From Aralia elata (lineage: Eukaryota; Streptophyta; Magnoliopsida; Apiales; Araliaceae), in contig CM068379.1 of the NCBI GenBank assembly GCA_034770075.1, positions 19,777,506 through 19,841,505 on the forward strand: a stretch of 64,000 nt of DNA. The letters run 5' to 3'. Positions within the stretch are counted from its first letter, which is position 1, and every line of letters starts with the position of its first letter. The notes beneath the pieces are model-generated. The model ran no database searches. It saw only the letters and a program-made list of their open reading frames with translations, and was not told the origin of the DNA. Positions 1 through 10,867 of the stretch are shown one piece after another. A program made the translations under genes and the position numbers.

Positions 1-1010
1 CTGAGGTGTTAGTCAAGCCAAACGACATTACCAAGAATTCGTAATGTCCATATCGGGTTCTAAAGGCCATCTTCGGTACATCTTCCTCTCACACTTTCAA
101 CTGATGATATCCTGTTCTCAGGTCTATCTTTGAAAAACACTTGGCTCCCTTCAGTTGATCGAAAAGATCGTCAATTTTAGGTAAAAGATACCTATTCTTA
201 ATTATTACTTTGTTCAACTCTCGATAGTCGATACAAAGTCGCATGGATCCATCCTTCTTCTTAACGAACAACACTGGTGGTCCCTACGAAGACATACTCG
301 GCCGAATATACCCTCTATCTAGCAATTCTTGTAACTGAACCATCAATTCTTTCATTTTCACGGGCGCCATTCGATAAGGAGCCTTGGAAATCAGTGCCGT
401 TCCTGGTGCTACTTCTATCGCAAATTCGATCTCTCTATCCGGCGGAAGACCAGGAAAATCGTTTAGAAACACATCCGAAAACTCTTTTACTATTGGCACG
501 TTATTTAATTCTACTCCCACTTTACGAATACCTACAATATGGGCTAAATAGCCTACGCACCCTTTTCTTAATAATTTGCTGGTCTGCATCATCGTCAGAT
601 AACACGTTTGTCTAGGCGATGTGCTACCATAAAACACTACCTTAGATCGATTTGGGATCTGAAGGTCCATTCTTTTCTTCTGACAGTTAATTACCGCCCT
701 ATGGTTATATAACCAATCCATTCCTAGGATTACGTCAAACTCTCCCAAGCGTATCAGAATCAAATCTACCTTCAATTTATATCCCCTAATTCCTGCACAA
801 TAATTTCTATGTATAGTATCTACGGGGATCACTTCGCTATTTGCCACTTCTATGTTCAACGCATACTCTAATTGTTTTTGGGGTAAGTTCAATCGTTTAG
901 CAAACTCTTCAGACACAAAAGAACAGATAGCTCCCGAATCAAACAACACGTAGGCATTAATATCGTTAATCAGGATAATACCTGACACCATCTTTCGAGG
1001 CTACTACACT
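1..1010 (-). pseudogene. Element A pol fragment: aspartic protease and start of reverse transcriptase
   Basis: Minus-strand reading gives the retropepsin box AYVLFDSGAICSF (about 960-920), the linker ILGMDWL, the pre-RT segment [12 protein letters not shown], and RT blocks up to GYHQLKV and the start of [10 protein letters not shown] at the window edge. Relative to B, the Trp of SPWGAPV is a TAG stop near 287, and a TGA follows GYHQLKV near 88. Both are single-base changes of the C-to-T/G-to-A type. The catalytic FxDD box lies off the left edge. In the intact family this region makes the protease and polymerase that copy the element in cytoplasmic particles; here it is dead. Confidence 0.9.
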
Positions 1011-1614
1011 CTGAACAGTCATGTTAAACGTCCTTGCAGTCGGTCGGTTGGGTTGGGTTGGTCCTCCAATCATGAGCTTACTATTGCCCGCTTTGTTACC
1101 ACTCCCATTGCTTGTTCCCTTCTTTGGGCTGTCCCTGACCTGATTCTCCGTGGATCCGCAGGCAAAACATTCCCTTATCTTATTTGGCCTTAGGCAATTT
1201 GGGGAAATATGCCCCTCCTATCCGCAGTTATAGTAAACGCACTTGCCTTTCCAGCATTCTCCTATGTGGTTCTTTCCGTATTTTCCGCATTCCTCCCCTC
1301 TCTTCTTGAATCCTCCCTGCTTGCTTCCTGATTAATTGTGGTTGTTGTTAACACTGTTATCCCAATTTCTCTTGTTCATGTTACTTCCCCCACTACTTCC
1401 TCCCTTGATGTCTCTGCCAATCTTCTTAATTTTCTTCTCTTTATGATATTGACTTAGAGTTTCACTCCCTCCTTCCACAATAATGGTCTTCTTCAATAGT
1501 GTATTAAAGGCATCGATCTGAAAAACAGATACCTCACTGTACAACCATGGTTTCAGCCCTTGCTCAAAATGTCGAGCCTTGCGCTCCTCTGTATCCACTT
1601 GGTGAGGTGCAAAA
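1011..1614 (-). pseudogene. Element A gag C-terminal part with decayed zinc knuckles
   Basis: Continues the gag of 17419-16892 after the B insertion. The start reads HQVDTEERKARHFEQGLKPW (complement of about 1615-1550), followed by the Ser/Gly/Asn-rich linker. Zinc-knuckle-like segments lie around 1150-1300: one starts ECGKYGKNHIGEC, a second is interrupted by a stop just before EGHISPNC, and a third has lost Cys/His positions. Gag of this family packages element RNA; CCHC knuckles bind the RNA. The stop inside the knuckles and the frame changes make this non-functional. Confidence 0.85.
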
Positions 1615-4508
1615 TGTAAAATCCTGAAGTTTTAAGGCACATGTATAATTATTCTAGCCTGATTTCATATATGAATTTTGGGTATAATTTTTTTTTTTAG
1701 TTAATTTCATTTGCTATTGTGACATATGTATATTGTATATATGTTTGCAAGTTAGGATTTTGTGGGATGAAATCCTAAAATAATTGGGATGATATTATTA
1801 ATTAGCTTACAGGTTATTAAAATAATTTAAAGGGGTTAAAATTATTTTAATTCTAAAACCTTAAGTTAATTATAATATTTCCTATATTATTTAATGGGGT
1901 TATCTGTATTTATTTTTAGGGAATTATTTATTATTTTATGGGCTATTAAAATAATTTAAGGGATTAAATTATTTTAATATTTAAACCCTAGATTAATGAT
2001 ATTATTCCCTCTACTTGATTAATGAGTGGTTTATTTAAATTGAGACTCTTTAATTAAGTAGTAGAATATTATATTTTATCTTATAGGTTATTAAAATAAA
2101 TGTAGTAGTAGTATAAATTATTTTAATAATGTACCTTAAAGATAAATGATATAATCTCCTAATGGGTTTATAATGGTTTATGTGAAGGGGTTTTTAATTC
2201 CTTTTCTTTTTTGGGTAATTATTAATTATACCTCATGAGGGCTTTGTGATAAAAAGAAAAGCAGAAACACCACCTAGCCAAACACAGCCTTGGGCTTAAT
2301 TTTTCTCCTCATACCCGACTGAAGCAAGAGGTGGCCAAGGCGTGAGTTGGAGGGCTGATGATTCATGAGAAATTTAAGCAGGAGCTGGCGAGATTGAGGG
2401 AAATCATGAATAGATTTTTGCTTCTACCGAATGAGAAGATAGTTTATACACAAAAGGAAAGAGAGAGAGACTCGGCTGAAACCCAAAGTTTGGGACTCGA
2501 CTGTTTCGCGAAGGAGGGGTTAGCAATTGCGGGATTCGTGTGGAAAGAAGAACGAAGGGGCTAGAAATTGCTGGACAATAGGATTAATAATCGCTTCAGG
2601 TACGTTTAAAACCCTTAGTTGAGAGTTTAATTTTACAATTCCTTAATTAGGGCTTGAATTGGGTAGTCTCTGAATTAGGGCTCAAATTGGTATTAGTTGT
2701 TAAAGATTCAATTCGGTAATTGTGGAACCTATTTTTGCTTTGTGATTGAGTTAAGAAATTGTAGCTTTAAGTTAGGGCTTTTAACCTCAAACGGTTTCTA
2801 TAATTTGGGGATTTCCGATTGGAACATTGATTTTCAGTAATGGTGGGATTTTTGTTAATTTAAGATTATTGCTGTAAGAGTTTTATAATTTTTGGGTATT
2901 GATAAATATGATATTCAGGTTGTTAGTTTTATTAGCTTGACAGAAATTGATTGCTGAATATTAAACTTGGATATTTGATAGGAGTTACAGAATTTGGGAA
3001 TCTTGTTTTGTAAACTTATAATGTTCATCTTGATTGGAGACATTACATATGCTATTTGAGATTTCTGTGGTACAGGAAAAGTTAATGTATGCTTGTTTAA
3101 TTGGTTAGCAGTGATAATTCAATTTATGGACATATATAGGTGTTTTTCTATTTTGGCATAAAAAGGGAGATGTTCTCCAACATGTGATTTTGTGTTAAAG
3201 TTTAGAAAGTTTGAAATTAGAACAATATTTGATACTATGTGGCTGACCTCTATTTGTTAGATAATAAAGAATGCTAGTAAGCATGCTAGGATGGATCTAT
3301 GTTGTATTTGATGAAAGTTCTAAATAAATTGTTAAGGATTTATGACAGGATATGGACTGCTATATGTAAAAGCATGAAATTTGGCCTTTATGAGTTCTAA
3401 GCCATGATTATAATTACATATTAACATGAAGTAAGCAAGTCTATTCTTGAAAGAACTAATGTGTAAGGTGGTGTGCTGGAAATTTAGAAATAAAAGGAGC
3501 ATGTGTGTATTGCAAAAGTAGTTTCATATGAAATATAGTTGAAACGTGGCATGCTTAATTATAGTTGGCTATATAATCTTTATTATTAACAAATAAATTC
3601 ATACAAAGTTGATATATTATTTATTTTAGTAATTCATCAATCTTTATATGTGGATAATTGTGTAAATCAGTTAGTATAATGAGATTTTGAGTAGTATGTC
3701 AGTCAAGACATGCTCTATTATATTGGCTTTGTAATTAGTAAATTGTGTAAAGGAATTCCTTGTACATTTTGTGATAAATTTGAATGTTATAGACTGAAAT
3801 AGTATTATGGAGCTTAGTTGTTGTTGTGCGGAGCAATAAGGAGAGGAAATTGGGTTCATACGAAAACGAAAGATTATGAAATCTGAGTTTTAAAATGACG
3901 CTTATAAACATGTTCGTTTAAAAGTCCTCTTAGGACTGTTTTCGCTAAAATCAAGATATTAAGCGAGGCTAAGACTTAAATTATATATATATATATATAC
4001 ACTATATATAGTTAATTTAAGAGTTTGAGCAAATCAAATTTGGATACAAAGCGTTTTTAACTCAAAACGAAAAGTTAACGAATGTGTCGGATCATTTGGT
4101 TAGGGTCTATTTTGGACAGCCTAAAGTATTTAAAACGGAGGGCTAATATATATATATTTTTGAAAATATACTTAACCATATACGTACTAAAGAATTATAT
4201 GCTTGATGTTGGTTTATAAACTTTTTATAGAACTAAGGTGGAAATTACAAACTATTCATATTGATAATTACTTGTGTCATAACTGAATTGCAAGAAGGAA
4301 ATAGAAAATCTATATGTTGCTTTTATAAGCTCAATGTGACGCAGGAATAATGATGTGTGTAATGTCAAACATGTAAACTAAATTGGTTAGTAAATTTTCT
4401 ATGTTTCACATGCATCTATTAATTTAAATTGTCTCTTTTGGGTTTCTTGTGTATAAGGAATATATCTATATTTATGTGCTGTGTATTTGTGTGATTTTGA
4501 GAGAGTGC

Positions 4509-4753
4509 GCTGCTGTCCATGACAGCAGCAAGGCGGGAACACGCTGTTGTCTATGACAGCAGCAAGAAGGGGGAGAGCAGCTGGTATAGGCTAAGTACTG
4601 TGCTAACGTGAGGAAAAAAAAAAAAAAGCTGTTGCTTTATGGCAGCAGCATGTGGGGCAGCAATAACAGTTAGATAAATTGCCATGGCTTGATAGGGAAA
4701 ATGGGTTGTAGAATTGAATAGAACTGCTGCCCTATGGCAGCAGCAGCAACACA
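4509..4753 (+). repeat. Four CAG/CTG hairpins in element B 5' LTR
   Basis: Four inverted repeats follow each other: 4509-4529 (arms GCTGCTGTC and GACAGCAGC, loop CAT), 4543-4563 (GCTGTTGTC, loop TAT, GACAGCAGC), 4628-4649 (GCTGTTGC against GCAGCAGC) and 4734-4753 (CTGCTGCC, loop CTAT, GGCAGCAG). The same cluster is in the 3' LTR at about 15060-15293. The shared GCAGCAGC core makes a low-complexity Leu/Ala reading frame on the other strand, which I do not regard as a gene. Function unknown. Confidence 0.8.
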
Positions 4754-5689
4754 GTAACAAGCAAGCCAAGGCATGGGCAGCGGCGTGCAATGTCGCTAGA
4801 CGGCAAGCGTTGCCTATCGTCAACCTGCTCAGTTTTCATCAAGCAATTTAAGTTTTACTCGTGCAATTGTAGTGTATCGCCAAGTAATTTAAGTTAGTGT
4901 CATACAGAGTCACACTATGTATATAATTTAGTCTATTAAAGACTAGTACAGATCAAAACGAACCAACTTCGGTTTCAAAGTCCATTTTCATTAAAGTTTA
5001 AAAACTAATTGACTAGTTTTTAAACTTTGGACTTATAAATCTTAAAATTCCTAATATTTGGAATTTATAAATAAACAACTTACGGTATTCTAATAGTATA
5101 TTAATAAAATACTCTTATCTTAATAGAACCCAAAATTAGACAATAAAGAATTAAACCATAACATGAATGAGGTATTTGAAAAATGTGTTTATAATAATAT
5201 ATATATCCATAATATATTTACGTGATATTCACTCTTATACTTTGATCGCTATAATATATAAGTAACCTACCTCATATATCTATATATATGTGTAGGATCT
5301 ACAGGATCAAAATAGAAGAGTTTTGTCAATACTTGAACAACAGGCAAGTATCGAACACCAATTCTTTCTAAGCTAATCAAGTAAGTTGACTTGATTATAT
5401 TAAGGTAAATTATGTTTTCATACATAAAGTGATAAAAAGGAATTAAATCCTTTTTATTCCAATCAGCTTCACAAGGTTGGTGAGACTTTTACTTTGCATA
5501 TTATAACGATATCTGATATGCATGAACAGTTTACAGAGGGTCTAAGCCAATTGTTTGGGCTAGACTAAACTTATAATATTTCTATTCTTTTATTTCCAAA
5601 GTATTGAAATATTATTGATATCTAACTATGTTGATTATGGGATTGAAATCTAGTCTGAGTATGAACAATCCCTGACATGGGAATATTTT

Positions 5690-5840
5690 GAAATCCGCTC
5701 CAAAGGCGGTACAGAGTTGTAGCACTCTATGAGTGTGAGGGGTGAACCCAATGGGTGTTCACAAACAGCAGTGTTGATCAACGCAGGGCATATCGGGCTG
5801 ATCACCCACCATGCCCGTAAGTTCAGACGGTTCGCAAAAG
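5690..5840 (+). repeat. GC-rich palindromic block near the 3' end of element B LTR
   Basis: An island of much higher GC than its surroundings, with nested palindromes: GTTGATCAAC, GAACCC...GGGTGTTC, and GGGCAT...ATGCCC. It is kept in the 3' LTR at about 16240-16390. It could be a structured segment of the LTR transcript; no known motif is recognised. Confidence 0.5.
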
Positions 5841-6348
5841 AAACTTTGCTTGGAACCTTTTCAATAAAATTGAAACTATTGTTCATCAGTTTGTATAACT
5901 ACTCAGCGTATTCTTTAATGATAATGGTTATCATGAGTTGGTTTCAGTTCATATTACTTAACAGCTCATTCTACTATTGAAGTACACTCCATTGAAAACA
6001 TTTATTCTTTCATACTTTATAGTCATATATTACTTGCTGAGCACTTTTATGCTCATTCTTGCTTTGTCTATAAATGTTTTCAGAGTACCCGGAGTATACT
6101 ACAGGGTTAGCAGGAAACAAAGGCAAAGGAAAAGCCGCAGATTAAAGTTTATTGCTTCCTGTAATAGATAGTTAAATGTTTGTATATATTTAATTATCAT
6201 GTTAGGTAGTTAAGGTTATGTACCTTGGGATTTGAGACTCTGATGTACTAATTTTATATAAGTTTGGTATTTACTTTTAGTTATGCTTTGGATATCGTGC
6301 GCACTAAATAAGGGTTGCAAGTACCTGAATTTGGGGGCGTCACAAGGT

Positions 6349-6360
6349 TGGTATCAGAGC
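6349..6360 (+). other. Element B primer binding site (initiator tRNA-Met)
   Basis: TGGTATCAGAGC lies four bases after the LTR end. It matches the complement of the 3' end of plant initiator tRNA-Met, which primes minus-strand DNA synthesis in this group. Confidence 0.9.
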
Positions 6361-6596
6361 TTTAAGTTAGAAACCTTAGGAGGGAACCTTGGGTTATAAC
6401 TTTAGGCTAGTAAGACTGCTGTTAAGACTAGACTCATGTAGAGTTGACTTGATGATGAAATATGGAGGTTCATCATAGGTTTTAATATAAAATAGTTAAT
6501 ACCTGTCAGTTAACTGTTAATTGTATTAGTTAACTGTCTTATATTATGACCAGGTTATCTATTAAGTATTAATTGAGTTTTGTTGGTTGTGTGTAG

Positions 6597-7181
6597 ATGG
6601 CAGGAGTCATAGGACAACCAGTGGAGAGGGAGGAACATAATGCTCCTATACCTATTAATGCGGAGATCCTGATTATTGACTCTGATACTGAGGAAGAGGA
6701 TCCTATTGAAATAATAAATCCAGAGATCAATGTTCAGGAGGATGCTACTCAGCAACAGCATGGGTTGCAGGATACCTTAGCACAGATGGAGCATATGATT
6801 CAGTATCTAACCGACCAGAATACTCAGCTGACTACTAGTCTGCAAACAGCAGAGGCTAGGATTCATAATTTGGAGGGGCAGCTGGAGGAGCTTCAGGTTG
6901 ATTACCACGGACTTAATAATATTAGGACTGCGGGGATTCAGCGTCAGGAAGCCTCCGACCTGTATATGCAGTTTCTGGAAGCGAAGCTGAGAGAGTACAC
7001 TAGAAGGATGGATTTGATGTCGAGGGCATACTCTACCTCCATTCAGCGTGTCCAGACGACAGTCTGGAATTATCCGCAGGAGGCAGGACAGCTTCCCTAT
7101 TCCATCTCTCGAGCTAGAGTTATTGCCATCTCTGAGATAGAGAGGATTGATTCTCTGTCGGTGGGTCAGGGTCAGCCTTGA
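6597..7181 (+). CDS. Pre-gag ORF of element B: acidic coiled-coil protein (194 aa)
   Basis: A complete ORF between PBS and gag, not part of the standard gypsy gene set. Residues about 20-50 are strongly acidic (IDSDTEEEDPIEI). Residues about 58-105 form a heptad-rich coiled coil (LAQMEHMIQYLTDQNTQLTT, then ARIHNLEGQLEELQ). The C-terminal part (about 130-175) is basic, with YTRRMDLMSRAYSTSIQRVQ and a YP motif (WNYPQEAG). Counterparts in A, C and D keep the same order: M-x-x-x-G near the start, acidic stretch, coiled coil, then a C-terminal xxYPxxxG/xxR region. The ATG follows a T-rich tract ending GTGTGTAG, which resembles a 3' splice site. Function unknown; oligomerisation or particle assembly is a guess. 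Confidence 0.75.
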   Translation: MAGVIGQPVEREEHNAPIPINAEILIIDSDTEEEDPIEIINPEINVQEDATQQQHGLQDTLAQMEHMIQYLTDQNTQLTTSLQTAEARIHNLEGQLEELQVDYHGLNNIRTAGIQRQEASDLYMQFLEAKLREYTRRMDLMSRAYSTSIQRVQTTVWNYPQEAGQLPYSISRARVIAISEIERIDSLSVGQGQP

Positions 7182-7543
7182 GTTGGTTAGGTTTGAGAGG
7201 TTGTGTACATAGTTTCCAGGTTTTGAGATGAATGTATATAGGTTGTGTTAGTACTAGTATGATGTTATCCACTTTTGGGAGCGGTAAGGAGTTAGATTCC
7301 TACTGCAGAGTACAGTTTTTGTGTATAGCACTCTTTTTGTAAGAGTTGGGTAACATCATATGTATGACTAGTATCAGCTAAGATATAGCGGATATAAAGT
7401 TGCAGGTTGTATATAAACATGTTTAATATATATAACTGGTATTATCTATGTTGGTGGTGTATATTTATTGTTGTTTTATTATTTGTTCTACTGTTTTAAA
7501 GTTATAAAAATAAGGTAATAATTAAATTGTGATTAAACAGAGA
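7182..7543 (+). other. Spacer between pre-gag ORF and gag of element B
   Basis: About 360 bp without an ORF, AT-rich. The last bases before the gag ATG (AAATTGTGATTAAACAG) could be a 3' splice site. A comparable non-coding spacer occurs in A, C and D. Confidence 0.5.
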
Positions 7544-8368
7544 ATGCTGCCTAGAGGTAGAGGTAAAGGTAGGGGTCGTGGTAGACCGCCTCATAATAGA
7601 TATCGGGACGAGGAGTCCAGTAATGATATGAATGATGATAGAAATGAAAATCAAGAGAATCCGATGCATCATTTTATGGAATATATGATGGGGGCTTTTC
7701 AAAATAGAAATCAACCACCCCAAGCTATTGTACCACCACCAGTGACACATATGGCTAGTTTTAAAGATTTTAAAAGTACGGGACCTCCAGAGTTCAGAGG
7801 GGCTAAAGAACCGATTGAAGCTCAGTCCTGGATTCAGGAGATAGAAAAAGCTTTTGAGGTAGCAAGGGTAAGTGAAGATCAGAAAACTGCGTTTGCGACA
7901 TATATGCTAAAAGGCGAAGCTAACTTTTGGTGGGAAGCAAACAAAGCCCGAGCAGGTGTTGGGGTAATACCGTGGGAAAAATTTAAAGAAATTTTCCTCG
8001 AAAATTACTTTCCTCCAGGAATGCAGAGTTTAATGGAAGTTCGTTTCCTAGAACTGAAACAAGGTGATATGTCAGTGTCAGAATATGCAGCAAAATTTAA
8101 TGAGTTGGCTCGTTTTGCTCCACATCAGGTGGACACCGAAGCAAGAAAGGCTAGACGCTTTGAGTTGGGTTTAAGGCCCTGGATCTATAATAAACTGTCA
8201 GTACTGCAGATTGGGTCATTCAGTGCCATCCTTGAAAAAGCGATCATAGCTGAAGGTGGAAACGAAGTCATGGGTTACAACAAGAATAAGAAGAACAAGG
8301 GAATGATTGATGGTTCGGTTAAAACCGAAGGAAACAAGCGGGGGATCAAAGAAGAGAAAATGGAATGA
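7544..8368 (+). CDS. Element B Gag, N-terminal and capsid part
   Basis: I take the ATG at 7544 (MLPRGRG), not the GTG 15 bases upstream, because C starts its gag with the same MLPRGR. An Arg/Gly-rich N-terminus is followed by the retrotransposon gag domain: FKSTGPPEFRG, then EAQSWIQEIEKAFEVARV, then MLKGEANFWWEANKAR, then FLELKQGDMSVSEYAAKFNE, then HQVDTEARKARRFELGLRPW. This forms the particle shell around element RNA. Compared with C and D the frame slips near 8340 in a run of Gs, so the Gly/Ser/Lys linker is read out of frame and ends at a stop at 8366-8368. The next segment overlaps by four bases (ATGA). Confidence 0.9.
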   Translation: MLPRGRGKGRGRGRPPHNRYRDEESSNDMNDDRNENQENPMHHFMEYMMGAFQNRNQPPQAIVPPPVTHMASFKDFKSTGPPEFRGAKEPIEAQSWIQEIEKAFEVARVSEDQKTAFATYMLKGEANFWWEANKARAGVGVIPWEKFKEIFLENYFPPGMQSLMEVRFLELKQGDMSVSEYAAKFNELARFAPHQVDTEARKARRFELGLRPWIYNKLSVLQIGSFSAILEKAIIAEGGNEVMGYNKNKKNKGMIDGSVKTEGNKRGIKEEKME

Positions 8369-8985
8369 CTTTGGAAACGCGGGTAAGTTTCACAAAAAAT
8401 CAGATGAAATCAAAAACAGAAGCCTGCAAGACTTGTGGTAAACATCATTCTGGCAAATGTATGAAAGGAAAAACAGTCTGCTATAAATGTGGACAGGAGG
8501 GCCACATCTCTCCAAATTGTACAAGTACAAAGAAAAATTCAGGGTGTTTTATCTGTGAATCAGAAAACCATTTTGCCAGGAATTGTCCCAAGAAAAGATC
8601 AGAGGGAGGAAGTAACATTAAGAGTAATAACAACAACAAGGCACCTATAACAGGTACAACCACTCCGAATAAGCCAACTGCTAGAACTTTCAACATGACG
8701 GCTAAAGATGCAATGACATCGAAGGAGGTGGTTTCAGGTATTGTTTCAATCAATAATATAAATGCTTATGTGTTGTTTGACTCTGGAGCATCCTGTTCTT
8801 TTGCATCTTCTGATTTTGCTAAATGTTTAGATGTGCCTTTATCAAATTTAGATGTGCCTCTAAACATTGAAATAGCAAATAAAGAAATCGTTCCTGTAGA
8901 GCATGTCTACAAAAATTGTTGTGTTAAGATAGGAGGATGTGAGTTAATGGTAGACTTAATTCCAATTTCAGTTGGGAGAGTTTGA
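8365..8985 (+). CDS. Element B Gag zinc knuckles and protease N-terminal half
   Basis: Reads CKTCGKHHSGKC, then a canonical CCHC knuckle CYKCGQEGHISPNC, then CFICESENHFARNC, followed by a Ser/Asn/Lys-rich linker and the retropepsin box AYVLFDSGASCSF with its catalytic Asp. The knuckles bind RNA; the protease cuts the polyprotein. The first ~15 residues are out of frame relative to related elements. The frame is lost again near 8980, where LIPISVG should run into EFDxILGMDWL; the continuation is visible in another frame, and a second slip lies in an A-run near 9018. Confidence 0.88.
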   Translation: MTLETRVSFTKNQMKSKTEACKTCGKHHSGKCMKGKTVCYKCGQEGHISPNCTSTKKNSGCFICESENHFARNCPKKRSEGGSNIKSNNNNKAPITGTTTPNKPTARTFNMTAKDAMTSKEVVSGIVSINNINAYVLFDSGASCSFASSDFAKCLDVPLSNLDVPLNIEIANKEIVPVEHVYKNCCVKIGGCELMVDLIPISVGRV

Positions 8986-9029
8986 TATTATGATTCTGGG
9001 AATGGACTGGTTATATAAAACATGGGGCG

Positions 9030-9497
9030 ATGATTGATTGTCAAAAGAAATTGGTGAGTATTAAACCGATAAAGCAACCTAAGGTGGTGTTTTATGGTAA
9101 TAAATCACCAAGACAATCCCGTTGTTTAACAACTATGCAAGCAAGGAAGTCTTTGAAAAAAGGATGTTTGGGATATCTAGCATACGTGATAGATACTCAA
9201 CAGAAAAAGACACAAAAGGAACAGATTGCTGTGGTAAATGAATTTACTGATGTTTTTCCAGAGGAACTACCAGGTCTGCCCCCAGATCGGGAAATGGAAT
9301 TTGTAATTGAGTTGGTACCTGGCACAGCACCAATCTCAAAGGCACCGTATAGAATGGCTCCAATGGAAATGAAAGAGTTGATGATTCAACTACAGGAACT
9401 TCTGGATAAGAAGTATATTAGACCAAGTACATCTCCATGGGGAGCTCCAGTACTTTTTGTCAAAAAGAAGGATGGTTCATTAAGACTCTGTAATTGA
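9030..9497 (+). CDS. Element B protease C-terminus and RT N-terminus
   Basis: In the frame shifted after 8985: [38 protein letters not shown], then the RT start [19 protein letters not shown] and [20 protein letters not shown]. This links protease and palm domain. It stops at 9495 after an apparent one-base insertion; RT continues in the next frame from about 9496. The ATG at 9030 is internal to the polyprotein and is not a real start. Confidence 0.88.
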   Translation: MIDCQKKLVSIKPIKQPKVVFYGNKSPRQSRCLTTMQARKSLKKGCLGYLAYVIDTQQKKTQKEQIAVVNEFTDVFPEELPGLPPDREMEFVIELVPGTAPISKAPYRMAPMEMKELMIQLQELLDKKYIRPSTSPWGAPVLFVKKKDGSLRLCN

Positions 9498-10734
9498 TAA
9501 CAGAGAATTGAATAAAGTAACCATAAAGAATAAATATCCTCTACCCAGAATTGATGATCTTTTTGATCAATTGAAGGGAGCAAGATATTTCTCCAAGATA
9601 GATTTGAGGACAGGATATCATCAACTGAAAGTGAGGGACGAGGATGTTCCCAAGACAGCATTCCGAACCCGATATGGTCACTATGAATTCCTGGTAATGT
9701 CATTTGGCTTGACAAATGCGCCAGCAGCATTTATGGATATGATGAACCGGGTATTCAAACCATATCTGGATAAGTTTGTGGTAGTATTTATTGATGATAT
9801 TCTTATCTATTCTAAGACTCAAGAGGAGCATGCGGATCATTTAAGAATAGTGTTAGAAACACTACGAAAAGCACAACTGTATGCAAAATTCAGTAAGTGT
9901 GAATTTTGGTTAGAAAGAGTTCAATTTTTGGGTCATGTGATTGATAAGGAAGGAATATCAGTAGACCCAACCAAAGTGGAAGCAGTTATGAACTGGGAAC
10001 AACCAAAAACACCAACAGAAGTGCGTAGTTTTCTTGGATTAGCGGGTTATTATCGAAGATTCATTCAAGATTTTTCTAAGATAGCAATTCCGTTAACCAA
10101 TTTAACAAGAAAGACTGAAAAATTCATTTGGTCTGAAAAGTGTGAGGCTAGTTTTCAAGAACTCAAAAGAAGATTGAGCAATGCACCGGTGTTATCTCTA
10201 CCAGATGATACTGGTAATTTTGTAATCTACAGTGATGCATCTCATAAGGGGTTGGGATGTGTGTTGATGCAACATGGAAAGGTTATCGCATATGCATCAA
10301 GAAAGTTGAAAGATTATGAAACGGGATATCCTACTCATGATCTCGAATTGGCAGCGGTGGTGTTTGCTTTAAAAATATGGAGACATTATCTCTATGGAGA
10401 AAAATGTGAAATATATACAGATCATAAAAGTCTGAAATATATTTTCACTCAAAAAGAGTTGAACATGAGACAAAGAAGATGGCTGGAACTGATTAAGGAT
10501 TATGACTGTGACATCCTTTATCATCCAGGAAAAACAAACGTGGTAGCCGATGCCTTGAGTCGTAAAGGCCGTGAAAAACTGAAAATGATAACAGCTCAGG
10601 AAGAGTTAGTCACAGCCATGGAAAGAATGGAACTGGAAGTTTCTACTTCTTCCGAAACACGGGAGCAGTTGTATTCAATAGAGACTAATCCAACTCTATT
10701 GGATAGAATAGAAAAAAGCTCAAGACAAAGATGA
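9496..10734 (+). CDS. Element B reverse transcriptase and RNase H
   Basis: RT core blocks: [47 protein letters not shown], and the active-site box [12 protein letters not shown]. Then the connection [13 protein letters not shown], and RNase H with [42 protein letters not shown] and VVADALSRK. All catalytic acids are present. The enzyme copies element RNA into DNA and removes the RNA strand. The frame has no true start because it belongs to the polyprotein. It ends at 10734 after a one-base gain in an A-run near 10713. Confidence 0.95.
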   Translation, partial: DNRELNKVTIKNKYPLPRIDDLFDQLKGARYFSKIDLRTGYHQLKVRDEDVPKTAFRTRYGHYEFLVMSFGLTNAPAAFMDMMNRVFKPYLDKFVVVFIDDILIYSKTQEEHADHLRIVLETLRKAQLYAKFSKCEFWLERVQFLGHVIDKEGISVDPTKVEAVMNWEQPKTPTEVRSFLGLAGYYRRFIQDFSKIAIPLTNLTRKTEKFIWSEKCEASFQELKRRLSNAPVLSLPDDTGNFVIYSDASHKGLGCVLMQHGKVIAYASRKLKDYETGYPTHDLELAAVVFALKIWRHYLYGEKCEIYTDHKSLKYIFTQKELNMRQRRWLELIKDYDCDILYHPGKTNVVADALSRKGREKLKMITAQEELVTAMERMELEVSTSSETREQLYSIETNPTLLDRIEKSSRQR

Positions 10735-10867
10735 AGAATGTGCAAAGTTAAGGGAGAAAATTTCAAAGGGAAGAGAGGACAAGTATAGAATAGACAATGA
10801 TAATAATAATCCGTTTTGAAGGACGAATTTGGGTTCCGATTGAACCGCAATTAAAAAGAAGGAAATT

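Larger units (their letters stand above)
1615..6344 (+). repeat. Element B 5' LTR (4730 bp)
   Basis: Starts TGTAAAATCC and ends GGGGGCGTCACA, and repeats almost base for base at 12176-16891. By eye the two copies differ by about a dozen one- to four-base indels and only about three substitutions, so insertion was recent. Short ORFs inside (for example 2358-2564, 4551-4823, 5729-5980) recur in the other copy but look like no protein; I treat them as chance. The LTR holds a CAG hairpin cluster (4509-4753) and a GC-rich palindromic block (5690-5840). Confidence 0.95.

Noticed and set aside
4551..4823. Leu/Ala/Cys-rich ORF that looks like a membrane or signal peptide (repeated at 15023-15373)
   Set aside because: It is the complement of the CAG hairpin cluster in the B LTR; composition follows the repeat and there is no protein-like conservation between copies beyond DNA identity.
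5762..5790. Resemblance to a cDNA template-switch adaptor (GTTGATCAACGCAGGGC)
   Set aside because: It differs from the adaptor at several positions, lies inside both LTR copies, and is part of a natural palindromic block.
5729..6171. Small ORFs near the end of the B LTR (also 16277-16718)
   Set aside because: Both copies are inside LTRs, overlap ORFs on the opposite strand, and match no family.
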